Notes under the pieces: model-generated
Seen by the model: only the letters and a program-made list of their open reading frames with translations
Database searches by the model: none
What the model was told of the DNA's origin: nothing
Origin: Apostichopus parvimensis
Lineage: Eukaryota > Echinodermata > Holothuroidea > Aspidochirotida > Stichopodidae
Reading direction: 5' to 3'
Assembly (NCBI GenBank): GCA_000934455.1
Contig: KN889051.1
Location: 11,006-59,028, forward strand
Length of the DNA: 48,023 nucleotides
Shown: positions 24,201-39,200 of the stretch, piece after piece
Layout of the letters: every line of letters starts with the position of its first letter
How positions within the stretch are numbered: position 1 is the stretch's first letter
Made by a program: the position numbers and the translations under genes

Positions 24201-27200
24201 AACATAAATATCAGATGATAATATCACATACAGGAATTAGAACAATGGAACAAAACATCTTCACAATCTGCTGCAGTTATAATGCACCACTTATTGGGCA
24301 ATATTTACAGACACTTACTATCTTACACGTCTCTTGTTACAGTTCTTTATAACATCTGGACTAACATAGGGCCTGTTTGCCAAAAAACATATTGTTCGCA
24401 CATTTCTAATTGTGGAAACTTCTTTTATTGATGGCAGGAAACATCATATCCTACATATCTGGCCATGGTTATGATGTCTGTCATAATTGTTTTGTGGTGG
24501 CAAAGAATCACTAGCTGTGAAGAGGGTTCAAATAGCACCTATCAGGGATTATGCATGTGTTGCATATGATTTGTGTGTACATAAGCAGTAGAGGCTATTA
24601 TACGCTGAGAGAATCAAACCTGCTGTATGAAATGTTCCCCGAAGTAAACATCAATTGGTCCTACTGTACCTGTACAGAGCGTATATCCTGGTAGCCAGTG
24701 AGCACTTAAATCCCTTGACCAATCATAAATCCTACGCAGTTGGCCAAACCCTCTATATACGGCTCTGTACCTGTACTGCGTAAAGTTTGTCACAGGAGTT
24801 TGCTCGTAATGCATAAGGTTGGCATGTATATAATAAACATTTTGAGTAGTCAAATGAGAACTTTATTTCAGAATTCATCAAAAATATGTGTGTTCCTTAT
24901 CATCATCTGCCGTGCAAGCCGTTATTTTACATATATATATTTCCATTATTGATTTTATGTAAAGCCAACTTGTGCAACTCCTAAACATAATGGTACTAAC
25001 CTCTAAAGCTTCAGGTACATGGACTATTGCATAAGGGGTTAACAATATCTGTATCAAGCACAACATATTTTCACATTGAAAGACATTAACTACATTATAT
25101 TATCAACATTTAGTAATTTAACAGTACCAAGTACATTTTAATGTTTAATTGATCATTTTATTCCTTCTTTAAATGCTTTTTCTACTGTAACATTGACAAA
25201 CAGTACTTGCTAAATTACAATTTTAGTAATAGCAACCTTTGTGAGAAATGATGGTGTAGCCATAGCTGGCCAATGGATTTGTACAAATGAAGTCTTCGGC
25301 TTTGAGTATCGTGTTTCTGTATGTTGATTTGTTGGAGGAATCTAACCGTCATAGTAATTACTGACTTTACCATCCGCATTTTAGTTATGGCCAACTTTGT
25401 AATCGGCGGTCCCCCTCACAGTTTTGCAAGGTCAGTAAAAGTGACTCCAAAGTTTTAACTTTGGGGAAACCAAAAAGAAACTGAAGGCAAGATATTGTAA
25501 GACCGATGCATTTGGCAAAATGCTTATATGTCAAGTATGTACAGTCAAAGTACCAGATCAAGTGAATTCATTCTTTACAGTCTTTGTGAAAGAGAAATGT
25601 TGCTTTAATTTCTAGAGTGTGAGATCGAACCAATTGTTAACTTAATAAAGCTTGGTGATTTTCTACAATGTTGAAAAACTGTGCACCTGTGTGCCTTCCA
25701 AATCAATGTGTATGTTATTGGATAGGGATAAAATATTTAGTATGGCAGTGAAAACACTTACTGAGTAGAGACTATTTCAAAGGTGAGAGTAGACTATCAT
25801 ATAGATATCATTTTGCCAAATCATTTGCCATTTTAAACAAGGAAAAGCGCGGAAAAATTAGGTACATGAGGTGGCAAAATAAATTTGGTTCTAAACACCG
25901 ATATTAACTGGATCTAAATATTCGTAAGTTCTTACAAAGCAAGTAAACACACTTTTTTTATAATTATACACTCAGGCAACAACACAGCTTTATGTTCTCC
26001 TATCTTATTAATGAAGTCTTGTTGAAGTGATGCTTTTTATGCTGTATAAACCACATGGCCCTGCACAGATGCACAAAAGACTGTTTACTGACGGATGACA
26101 AGGCATAAACACTGATGACAATACTTGATATCCATTGGGAGCAACAGGAAACAATAATGCCTGGAGAGATTAATGATAGAAGGGATACTATATCCTATTT
26201 ATATACCATGAATACTGGAGTGTCTTCAGTCATCATCTCAACATATGTTATTATGATAATGTGATGACATGAAATCGTGTGCAGTGTGCAAAACAAGTAA
26301 CTTTCTACAAAAAGTTGAAACCATCTGTAAGAAAGATAAAGCCTTTTTAAGGAACAGTTAGACAAAGAGAAGTAAGTAAGCTACTACTGCCCTTTAACTT
26401 GATAGTCATTATCACTCTGAATCTGTAATGCTGATTTCCACCTCAAATAAAATCTCCTTTGTGAGCTATTGACTTAAAACCTATGGGTTACCTGCATTAC
26501 ATAAAACCTATGGGTTACCTGCATTACATAAAACCTATGGTTTACCTGCATTAATACATTTGTTTATAAGCAACGCCAACTCTTTTGGTCACACACATGT
26601 CCCTTCCTGTACAATTTGCCTTGGGTCACTTAAATAGAGTGAAAACACTACAGTATGTAGTGTGAATTGAATGCAATTGTGCATGCATACAAAATGGTTC
26701 AATAAGTTTTGCAAAGATAGTTACAATTTTTCCTTCTGAATGCAACCATTGGGTCTATAGTTTTTCCATAGTCCAAAACTGATCATCGATTCATCCTTTG
26801 CATTGAGCATTTGTCCACTGATATAGTAAGCCTTCTTTATAGTAAAAAAAATCCAGTGATACGCAATATTTACGCATAATTATGAAGTTTAAAATGATGT
26901 GGACTGCATGTTTTCACAGTTCACTCTATTTCCTGCAATTTGACCTAGGGTCAGGGATAACCCACATGACCAGAGACATAATTGCTAGTTTCTGTTCTCT
27001 CATTACCTGTTCATTCATTGAAATTGTTGGTATTTCGCTGTCCCCATGGCAATAAACAGTAAAAAGATACACAGGATACCATTTTGGCAAACTTACCACA
27101 AACACAGGTTTTGTAAGGAAGAACTTCATACTATATTGTATGCTAATGTGTTCAAACAGCTATTTTGCAATTATGAAAGCTGTAAGTATTCCCTGCTAAC

Positions 27201-30200
27201 TATTATGGCAACTATACATGTTAAAGTCTCAGTGTGTGTTTGCCAAATTTCCAACTTTGATCTTTCCAGCTTACTGCCCTAAAAGCTTAGTGAAAATCAC
27301 CATTCTATGCAATTTTCATATTAACATTCATTATTTTTATTGAGTTATCTGTCGTTAAACATTTTAAGCTGAATGAAATTTGCCAGATTTTTAACGAGTC
27401 CGTAGATTCTACAAACTAAATCAAACTTCACTCAAAATTTGCAAGCCCCAGCCAACAGGTCATGCACCAATCAAATCTCTGTTTTGTTAACGACCGTTAT
27501 AGGCATAGGTTATATAGGTTACATTTGTGTAATGAACATGCTGATATGGGCGGTCGCAGTGATTTTACAGTAAACCGTTCACACCATAAGGGCAACAGAA
27601 AAATAAATTTCTTTTGATTGTGAAAGCTTTTGTCCATAAACCCACCTGGTCAGAGTGCATGTAGAATAAGAAACATTGAATCTGCTTCGGAAGTTTGTTT
27701 TCCGAAAATCATCAGCAAACACGTATTGAGACTTTAATAGCTTTCACATTAGCATCCAACCCCAGTGTGAAGCCTAATATTTGACTTGCTTACACCATAC
27801 TTAAATGGTCTACAGGTTTTTTTATGACTTTGGTAAAATTCATGACTTTGGTACAAATTAGGTATTGACTACACAATTCAAATTTATTACCTTAAAAAGG
27901 ACTTACCAGGCTTTACATGGAACGATATTTTCACAGAGTAAAACATAAATTTGTACCAACATGATCAAGGCATAGCTCAAGAGACCAAAGAAAATTCAAA
28001 GACTTAAACCAAGATTTCTTGTTTGAACAGACTCAACAAATAAATGTTAATCAAGAGTGGATACATCCACAAGGAAATATTACAAAGAAGAAAGGGAGGA
28101 AAAATATGTTCTCTGCTGAGTAATCATTAAACAACAAAGACAACCTTGGCTTACTTGACAATATAACAGAATTACAGTAAATGATAACCATATACTGTAA
28201 AATAAGATACAATACTTTACCACAATGATCTACAGACAGTTTAACACATAAATACACAATGTGAGACACTGTTCTACAAGTAGCTTGTCAACTTTCATTG
28301 TAACAGTTTGAGAAATAATGAGCCATTACTAGTAAACAATGCATCTACATACAGACATAAAGACTGATGTGCCTCTACAGAATTAAATTTCTTCAGTGAT
28401 GACTGACCACTAAGAGGTACTGTATCAGCGTGTGAAGACACAGAGTGCAAGCATGCAAGAAGGAAGATTGACATTGGCCAAACAATTTTCATGCAACCCA
28501 CCTTCAATTTCAGCTGACCATTTTATGTAATAAATAAAAGGTAAAAACAATTAAACTACACAGATTAACTTCTTCAAATTCTTCAAATAGACCTGCCGAC
28601 TCTTCCCATTCTCCCGGGAGCTTCCCAGTTTTTAAGGCAATTCTCCCGGCCTCCACATTTCATATGCTAATCTCCTGGCCTTTACATTTTATATGCTTAT
28701 CTACCGGCCTCCACTTTTGCTAATCTCCTGCAACTTCTCTTTGTAAAGTTGTTTTTCCCTATAGGCCAAACATAGCTTATGTTTCCCCTGCATTAGGAAC
28801 ATGGAGAAAATTCAATTCAGGTTTTGATATATTTGTATAAAATGGTTATGCCAGTGCTTTGTTCGGCAGTACTAACATTAGTGCGACAAATCTACTTTTA
28901 CATATCCGGTTTTATTGTCGAGGTGACAATTCTGTGTTTCTTTTTATATCACTATCTTGGTTTAGTTGGATAACCCAAAACTTACTGGTCTGGATATTTA
29001 TGAGTGACGAGCTTACCTGTCTCTTTGTGATCATGAGAATTCTGTTGCATATTTTTGGCATGTGTTGTATACATAGCACTATTCATGACTAAAATCACAA
29101 TTATGGCAAAAATAACATAAGATCTGTATTTGTTGCTGCAGTCACTGCCCTACTTTAATCAATCATATTATAAATTGTATATTACACACCTTACAAGCTG
29201 ACACACAGTGATCTCATGTCATAATTTGATTCCAGCATTGATGCTGAAATGGCGCTATTAAAAGTCAGCATTTAGACCATGCTATCTCAGTATCTCTACA
29301 ATGTGTATGATGTAAATTTACTCTAATATTATGAAATTACATTATGTGTGTTCTAATTAACGATACCAAGGTCCATTTCTAGCTTTCTGTAGTTACACAT
29401 GCACTGATGAATTGCTGATTTGATTCTTTGCACAAGGAAGCAAACAGTACTGCACTTCAAGAGATGATTAATGAAGAATTCCCCTCAAATGTACAGTACC
29501 AGTAATACACGGCTGCAGTATATATATAGCGTGTGTTTGATCTCTAATCAATTCACACACACAATGATGGAAAGAATATGACATGAAACTGTAATAACAG
29601 TACATAAGTATATTATCAAGAAGAGGCATATAGTAATTAGGGGGATGTGATGGTGAACCTTACATTCAGATGATATGACAATAACTAACCCCATATTGGC
29701 CTACATTTAAACTGAATGTACTTTCCTGTACTTTTTATGGGAAAACAAAAGAGGCATCATTTGATGGTAGGCATTCATGGTACACTGCATTTTCAGTCAG
29801 TAGCTAAAACCTCATTATAAACGATATATTTAAAATAGTACCAACTTACAAAACCGGAGGGACACTCCTCCCAGCAGTGACTGACCTTTAAATACATTAC
29901 ATATGCAACACAAGAGTAGTTTGCAAGCTAACCCTGCATGGCTGAAGTTTATACTGCAGATTGAGAGCACAGAAATGTATACATTGAAGCCATATCGCAC
30001 CTGCTGACAACAATACACTTTGTGGCTATTTGAAGGGCACTCATCCCATCTTGTTACACCCAAAGGATGCTTAGTTGTAGTAACAAGGTTCAACAAAATA
30101 CTGATCTTATTGTTGAACTATTTTTCATTTTCACATATAGAAACACTAACAGGGCTCAAATTAAAGGGTCGTCCGATTGTCCGAGATGACACAAAATCTT

Positions 30201-33200
30201 GTCGGACAACCTTTGGGACAACCTCAACCCTGCTCAGGTTGTCTGACAGAAGACTAGCTTATTTTCAGTAAGTGGTCAACACTTCGAACAAAACTCGGAA
30301 ATTCCCTATTCTTTAAAATCAAAATCTGCCTCAAAAGTGATAGTAGCTTGTTGTTATCGCCTTCCATTCATATTAGAAACAACATAAGAAATTGGTCCAT
30401 TCCTTAATGAGGGGAAAATCCTACACTTAAGCTGTATGCACATACCCTTTCACATCACTAACTTGCAGTTAGCATGTTTCGTTATTAGTAAAGACTAGTA
30501 TTTTCACGGGTCCAAAAATCGGGAACCCGAGAGCCGTTACCCATCTGGTATCCGGGTACCCAGAAAAATATTGTTTACCCCCGTGTATCGCGATTTTCAA
30601 GAAACTACATATTTGATGCTTTACTAAATGAATGGTATTCTCCACTGACAATGTTTTCATGTTCAAATACGTAGGTGTAAAATAAGGTATAAAACCTTCA
30701 ATAATTTCCATTTGCTTTTGTTTGTTTCATTAACTTGTTAATAACTTCATATAATTAACACCACTACTAACATCGCACCGCCGCAGCTGCTTATGTTTGC
30801 TATCCACCTCTATTGGCTCAGACCATATAAATATCAAATTTAGCTCTTAAATAGTTTTTACTACTACTATCTATTATGAAGGCCCAGGGGTTCGCATTTG
30901 CCGCTAGATTGTGCAATTTGATCGCATTTGGAATAAACGTTTAGCAAAAAGCCATTTGCGATGATTATTTTTTAGTTTATCCCATCTATAATTCATTAGT
31001 AACATCTCGTAAAATTCCTTGTCACTCTTTCCTTCTATGAAATAATCGAATGAATAAATAATAATTGTGAGAATTCTTTCAATTTCTTCCAGAAGCCTAT
31101 CACCACACTAAGTCAATGGGGAAAATCTATGCTAACCATCTGTTTATTCGCTGAAATTGTGACGCAGTTATAAGATTTCCATGGAATCATTGCTGTTATC
31201 TTCAACCACATGGTTGCCTCACACCATACTGAGTCAATGTGAAAAATCTTGCCTAACCATCGTCTTTGCCAAAAAAAAACCACACACACTTTGCGTAGGA
31301 TTGGGGTAATAACTTAGGAACCGGGTAGTATTGCATCGGGCGGGTACCCGGATACCCCGTGCAAACATTAGTAAAGACAGAATTTGCATACTGTATACAT
31401 GCACTAATGGTTACGTAAAGTATCATATACTTCGTACTACATAAGCTGGTGGCTGCGACCGCGCTTGATTTCTACCTCACAGACCAATGCACGTATGACA
31501 AGCTAGCTTGGGTACAACGTGTATGCAGTACAATAATGTGCATGTGGGCATACTGCATGCTAGTTTATATTGCTGCAATGTATGTGCTGTATACCCTGGG
31601 CTTAACCTGTCTCTGGAAATGATCGGAAACCATTACGGCAATCATTTTTCACTACGCATGATTAATATTGAACAGTGTCATACACAACTCTACACAACAG
31701 TTCTGTCCAAGAACTTTGTCGTATTGCATCTTAGGCTCCTTAGTTTGCAATTTCTTAATTGGCAGTTTGGCCAATATAGGCAAACAGCAAGAGCAGATTG
31801 TCAGTTCCAACAAAGTTTGCTATCACCATTACTTGAGTTGAACTTTACTTTACTAGCAATTAGATATAGCCTAGGCCTAGTAACTACTGTAGCTTAAATA
31901 CAACAATAACTTTATATTTATACTATTTAGGCTAGCTTGGCTAGGCACGCCATACATACTATCGCACGTCTGTGTAAAATGCCAAAGGACATGCAGTCTA
32001 GCAGTAATCTAATACTGATTGATGAAAGCTTCGGTAACATCCTACGAGTTCTATACTTTTGGCAAGTTAAAAGCTGTATTTCCATTTCTTGTAACCTTGA
32101 AAATCATTTAACTTGCACTATCCTAGATAAGCAATGTTATGTGTTATTACGTCCCAGCAGTACAGATCGAGTAATAGAAAAATATTTTGTGGAACCAAGT
32201 TTTTTATTAATAGAAACAGGATAAGATTCCGTTTTGTTTTCCATTCCGCACCAGGTATAAACATATCTTACAATCTGGAAAATTCCATGGGCACTTCCTT
32301 GTCTAACGTTAAGACTCTACGTAAAATAGCAGGTAGGTTGACGCTTTTGGTTGAGCTGTTGAACCTCAATTTGCTGCAAGCAACAAGCCGGAACTGGCTT
32401 CTATGTATAAATTTCTGTCATAGAGAGTTGTATAAATCTAAACAGTCAGTACTAACATGATTTGATGACGGAATCTTGTGACATAATACCACAATGATGT
32501 AAGAAATACAGAGGGTAATTGTTTCTTGTTGGTAATTTATGGGCATGCTCACTCTTACAACAAAGAGCTGATTAGCATTTGTAATATAGTTAACCTGATG
32601 TGATCCTTTTGATATTTTGACATATCTTCTGACCACAAATGACCTCCATCCAAAATAATAGGGTTCTTGTAGTCACTACTGAGAAAGACACATGTCTTAC
32701 ATGAGCTATATGATGTTACCTATCTTCAGTAATGTTATTAGTGAAAAAAGTTTGCGTCCCAGGGACGCAAGCCCCCAAAAAAAGTTTGCGTCCCATAAAA
32801 AAAGCTTGCGTCCTGATCGAAAACCAATTACGTTTATCATATGACCTACTGTTACTTATACTAGTGTATTATCACAGCCTATACTTTTTTAATGTTATAC
32901 ACAATATATAGGGCAGAAATGCTCAGCGCCTTAGCTTCGTTGTTTTTCAGAGGCGGCCCGGCCCGCCCGTCCTTTCGCCCACCCTGCCGTTTCAACCCAT
33001 TTTTACCCCCAGTTCCCCATCCTTCATCCGCCCTTCTACTTCCCTACTCGCCAACTCCGAAGTAGCTCTGTGCTTTGACCTTGCAGCGATTCCAACAACC
33101 AACCCTTCAAAAATCCCATTACCTACAGTGTGCATATCTCTCTCTAAATTCCAGTTCACTGTACTACTGCATGTACATGCCTGTTCGAGCTTCATTTCAA

Positions 33201-36200
33201 CTACACATGCGCAAATCCTCTAAATCTGATCCAACATTTATCCTGGGCTCTTTGCAAGCAATCATCTATACGAAAATGACAGTAGGTCTATGTGAACAGC
33301 ATTTTACGCAATGTAGATTACAAAAAAAATCAGTTCGATGTTCTAAAATTTACTGAAGCACATGGTTAATTGGACCGTGAAAGATTTTTGCAACAGAAAC
33401 TACTGATGGTAAGAATGCACATTTTAAATTAGCAACTCTTAATGCAGAGAGAAGAAACATACAGTGAGCTGAAATATCCTGTTCAGGATCAGAGATTTTA
33501 GCTTCCCACAAAATTCATAGATTGTCTCCACTCATTAACATTTTCTGATCAAAACAATGACTCAAATAATACATGATAGAGTCAGAAACAATGCGAGTGC
33601 ATCTTCGTTGTCAAAAGGTATACGTACTGTATGTGACAAGGCCTAACGTCATGATATTGGAGTGCACCACATGATAGCCTATACCGCAAACTTCACTATC
33701 TCTACACAGGGGAAAGTAACGTTGCAAACAATTGTTGTTAAACAACATACTCCGTGTTCACTGAGCACTACATATGCAAGAATATTCAGAGACAATGGTG
33801 GGGACTATTAACCAATCAAATCACGGGAATTTTGGAAAAGCATCATTGTCTATTTTTAGCATGAAAATCTCGTAATGGGGTGTTGTTAACCCAGTACCTT
33901 GAGGTTGATTGTTATGATATATTTATTTTCCAATAAATTCAATGATCTGTAAAGAGTAGGAGAACTTTTGGTTCTTGTAAGAGGAAGTTGTGGTTTTTTG
34001 AAAAGTAATAATGAAAGATGTTCATTCAAAAATGTGTTTTGTTATGTTTTCTGTTGACCTAGTTGTGGGTGTGTTTACTTGGGGTTTGTTTCTCAAAATA
34101 AAGCAATTTGAAGATTTTGCGTCCCTGGCCAAAACATTGCGTCCTGGACGCAGAATCCTGCGTTCGTAACGATGCTGTATCTTGGTATATTGTGCTTACA
34201 ATGTTTGTGTTTGAGAGGCTTTATCCTAATGTGACCTTTGATGACCCCAAATGACCTCCATCAAAAACAATAAAGTTCTTGTATTCATTATAAGGTAGCC
34301 ACATCCTATCTGGACATGTTGTGTTTATGAGGATTTTGAGTTTTGACCACTGGTTACCTTAAAATGAACTCTGACCTACAGTATATTGTGTTAAAACGTT
34401 ACACTACATAAGGCTATCCTACCACACAAATATGACCTCCCTTCAAACAGGTTCTGGAGACAGTGTTTTTGAGATTTCACATTTTGCCCTCTGCTGACCT
34501 CAAATGACCTTTGATTTCCACCTGAAACAATAGGGTTTTTGTACTGTTTATGGCAAAGCCACATGCCAAATATGAGAACTGCAGAGGTTGCCTATCTTGA
34601 GATATCGTGTTTACAAGCTAGGGCGTCACTTACACACACACAAGCCAAGTTGACTGCATCTACTATACGTTACTTGCCTGCCTATGGCAAGTATCCAAAA
34701 AGGAGGTAACACTATATCAAAACAAATGCTTTTGGTGTGTAATAAGTTTCTGGGACATGGTATCATGTCAGCATATTTGTTTATGTTGGTCACTTACTAC
34801 AGCATATAATTCCTGCTATACACTGGGTGTGGATTCAAATGCAGCAATGGTCTCCTGCAATATCAAACAAGCACATTGGTTTAAATATTACATTATAAGG
34901 CCTAATTTTGTTGAGCACATGTTATTTCAGAATTGGGACTTGCTTGATGGATTTCAACACCCCAGGAAGGGCTTGCCTTTCTTGAGCTTGCAGACAGTGA
35001 GAGAAATTTTAATTTAATAAGAGACTATGCGAGCCTAAGGGTTTGACTGCCGCCAGATTATCATTACCAGTATAAAACAATCAACAATCAATCATACATA
35101 AAATGAACCAATAAGACATCACAATGATGCAGAACTTACAAGAAGACAACTTCACAAGCAACTTACATATGAACAACATAAGAAGGGCCACAGACAATTT
35201 TCTGCCCAGACGAACGATGACATATGCCTAAAATTCGGTTAAAGATCTTCAAAGACAATAATGGAAAAGAACTCTCATTAATATCATATGGAGCATTATC
35301 AGATTCAACCAACAGACTGAAAACAAAACTGAAAACTGATAACAAATCCATACACATTGCCTNNNNNNNNNNNNNNNNNNNNNNNNNNNNNNNNNNNNNN
35401 NNNNNNNNNNNNCTCATTAATATCATATGGAGCATTATCAGATTCAACCAACAGACTGAAAACAAAACTGAAAACTGATAACAAATCCATACACATTGCC
35501 TTTAAGGAATCGGCACGTAATTAGGTTTACTTCAGGTAGTGAACACTTTTTTATTTTCTGTGAGTATCAATTCCTCACAATTTGTATGTTAGGGACTGCC
35601 ATAACAAAGAAGGAAATTTGTTCACATTTTTCAGAGAGATAAATATTTTAGCATAAATGAACATGTCACTGACAAACTTTTAAAATGAATGAAATGACTA
35701 ACCAACTAGTAGTATAAAAGAAAACATATCGTGAAAATGGTGGACAGCCTGCAAGAGATATTGCCATTATGTACTCTTTTTCTTAAGCAAAATTATATTG
35801 GCATCTAATTTTTAGTGCCAATAAAACTTCAGCAATAGGGGCCTTCCCTGGATCTACCCTTGCATTTACCTGGCCAAAAGTCAAGTTGTTTCATTCTGAG
35901 TGGCATCCCTACAACATGGACATACTGTCTGTCAGCAATTGCACAAATTGTTCTAAAGACCTCCAGTGATATATGTATGGCATTAACTGATTGATGTTCT
36001 GGACCAAAGAATGAGATATCAAGTTTACTATCTTCCCTTAACTGAATGATCAACAAAAACAATGTTAGATGTGTAGTCCAGTTCTTTTCAAATAATGCAC
36101 TAGAATATCAATGACTAATAAAAAAACACATCAGAGACAAGCACAAGTACAAAATTCGACCACTCAAGTTATTATTTTACATGAGAGAATGAATGCTTAC

Positions 36201-39200
36201 AAATCACATTGTTTTAATGACTGTGTCATGAAACATTATACCCATTCTGGTATGTTTATCAACTTTTTTGCCTTTGTAAATGTTTGTGCTTAATTTGCAA
36301 GTTGTGCACAGTTAGCACATGTGCTTCGGTTCGGAAGTTTCCATGCCATATTTAGTGTATGGAGCTGCATGTACAACTTATTGTCATTCCCAACATGTGC
36401 ACTTTTGGGGTGGAAGAAAATTTGGTCACGAGGACGATTAGCTTGCTTATCCATTGTTCAAATCCACATAACCTAACCTTTACAATATCCCTTAACATTA
36501 AAATTCTTTCAAGGATGTGGTTTTACTTTTCAAATGATGTCTGAGGACTTAGAATTCCTTTGCTCAATCTCGGTCAGAATACAAACCAGAATGCAAATAT
36601 GCATTGGGTTTCGATGATGTAACATGAGTAGTTTTCTTCATGAATCTGACGTAATGTATAGTGAAGGTGTACATGTTTAGAAGGGTTTCACAATTTGACC
36701 TCTGATGACCCGAAATGATCTTTGACCTCCACCAAAAACAATAGGGTTCTTGTACTCAATGTGGTCCTTTTATACATTAAATATGAAGTTGGTCGAACCT
36801 TCCCTTCTTGAGATATCGTGTTTACAAGGTTTTCACAATTTGACCCCTGGTGACCCCAAATGACCTTTGACCTCCACCAAAAACAATAGGCTTCTTGCAC
36901 TCAATGTAGTACTTCTACACACTAGATATGAAATTTGTCTGACCTCCCCTTCTTGAGATATCGTGTTTACGAGCTGTGCATCACAAACGCACTCACACAC
37001 ACACATGCGCCATCATGAATGCAAAGGTTACGATTATCATCGAAACCAAAAACTGCCTAAACGTTATATTATGGAACATTCGCTGCTATTATAGGCCAGT
37101 ATACATGCTGTGCTGTATGATATTGAGGTCTTGCCGCAATTGAATTGCCAAACTTGTGAAATACGTCAACATCTTGGGTAGCGAAGGGAACACCACGGTA
37201 AAAAAAAGCACCTGACAGATTCCATACTCCATACACGAGTTTCACAAGTTAAAATATGCAAAACTTTTACCATCTGAGTACAATATATATACATGCCTAC
37301 AGTACAGTACATATCGTCCATACATGTTAGCGTGCATCACTAAGTTAGCTCCATGCGTAGTGTCGTTGGTTTTGCTAAGAGAACTAAGTCACACAGGGCC
37401 AATTGTACAGTGTTCTCTTTTGTATATTCATCTTTTTTCCTGCACCTATGGTGTAAATCACGTCGGAAGATAAACAATTGAGTATACACATTAGAATAAC
37501 TGGGCAATTATGGCTAATGAGTTTAGGCATATATCAAAATTAGGGAGTCTTTACCTTTAGAGGGCCTCTGCGTAGTCAATATTGCCTACAATACCTGTTC
37601 GTGTCGAAGTGCGCTGAAAATATATTCGCCTGCAGACGGTGGAAACCATGGGAGCAGTGTTGGAAAATCTTGTTCAATTTCCCGCGAACACACTAAAAGC
37701 AACTGCCGATTTCCCACAGCTAACAAACCGAGCACGCGTAGCGTGCGAGCATAGTGGCGTGGGGTCCAGGGGCCCGCCTTAGGGCCCTGGTGGGGTCAAG
37801 GGGTGGAACTCCTTGTGGGGGTCCAGGGGGGAAGGCCCCCGGAAAATTTTGGTATTTTTGCTATCCGGCGATAAAAAATTCACAGTATGAGGATGCAAAA
37901 TACAGACAACTTTTTAAATTGTCACGAAACTGGTGAAAATTTTAAAATGACAAGTTAGAGTAGAGCTCTATTTTATGTTATAAAATGAAAAGAGATTTAA
38001 TCTGTCTTACAATCTTTAAAAAGTTTACTTACAAAACTTCCGATATTATGAAACAAACAACGTTCGGCAAAGCCCCGTTTGTAGACTGCCTAACAATGAA
38101 TAGAGTGCACTTTACTTACAGTTTACAACTTTAGTGTTTAACCCTACCCAAATACTACGGTACATGTGCTGCGAGTCTATGAGCTCATCCCCTGTCTAAC
38201 CCTTGTTGTTAACATTTTTTGGCACGTTTCCAAGGAACGTTTCATGGAGTTAACTGTTTTGGCTCCATTCTAGAATTAATGTATAAAGTTATGCGAAATA
38301 TTATCTTAGATGTTCAAGAAAAGTAGGTAAAATATCCCTGTAACATTTAGGTAAGTAAAACACACCTCAAGCCAACTGACTCCGCGTGAACAAAACAAGC
38401 TATTCCCCATGAAACACGAGGCACAGTCCATACCATACACGTACAGCATGATGTCAAATGAAAGTAACCCTTGTAATCACATGTTTTAGGCCACTTGGCA
38501 TGATTAACTAAGTGCTAAATATTGTTTCCATGTCCTTGTAGAAAACGTCAACTCCGCAAAATACAATTAGTTGTGTTTTTGTAGTTATGTGAGATCAGTT
38601 GCGTAGCCAGGATTTTTTCAGTGGGGGGGGGCACTGGGGGGCTTGACCATTTCCTGGGAGGGCGTCTTGTTACTATCTAAGCGGAGCGCCACCATGTTGG
38701 AAAATTTTTAGCTAGAAAGGCCTACTAGATCGTTGGAAATGACACTTCCCAGGCCTTGTAAGCTGCTCTAAAGTTTTCTCAACATCCTTTATTTTGAGAT
38801 CCCATGTCTTGATAACCTGGTCATCAAATAGTTTAGTGAAATAGAAAAAAAAACCAGTCTGGTAACTTACTTTGAAATATCATGACATATCTTTTGTGAG
38901 TTTGACACCGGCATTGACATATTTCGAATAATCTGCAAATTGCGCGTGGAAAATAAGGAAAGATTGACTGGGCTTTCAGCCAAGTAACATACTGAAATGA
39001 CCGAACTATATGTCAAACTGACATAAAAGATTGCGTCTGAAATATTATTAGGCTGATAGACTGATTGGCCGGTAGTTCTCAGCGATAGCATTGTCTCCTT
39101 TTTTGAAAATTTGGTTTTTAGCGGTTTTAGAGCATCAGGGTACGCCCCAGAATTGAACACCCGATTGAAAATGTAACAGAGTATCGAGGCAATGATGCGA

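Noticed and set aside
25001-25048. Minus-strand 48-nt segment (ILLTPYAIVHVPEALE) with splice-like borders, phase 0, once considered an SMP exon
   Set aside because: The exon at 44907-45026 joins directly to 23782-23883 with a gap-free match to human C2CD2L; adding this would insert 16 extra residues.
27007-27100. Minus-strand frame ending SEIPTISMNEQ with a donor at 27001-27006
   Set aside because: Weak acceptor, and it is replaced by the clear homologous exon at 44907-45026.
31508-32460. Three adjacent plus-strand open frames of 95-129 codons
   Set aside because: No motifs, no splice support, base composition like the surrounding intron.
35163-35496. Open frames crossing the N run at 35363-35412
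   Set aside because: They translate unknown bases and the 89-bp duplication; an assembly effect.
37754-37936. Plus-strand frame rich in Gly/Pro/Arg
   Set aside because: Arises from the GC-rich repeat fragment; no protein family resemblance.
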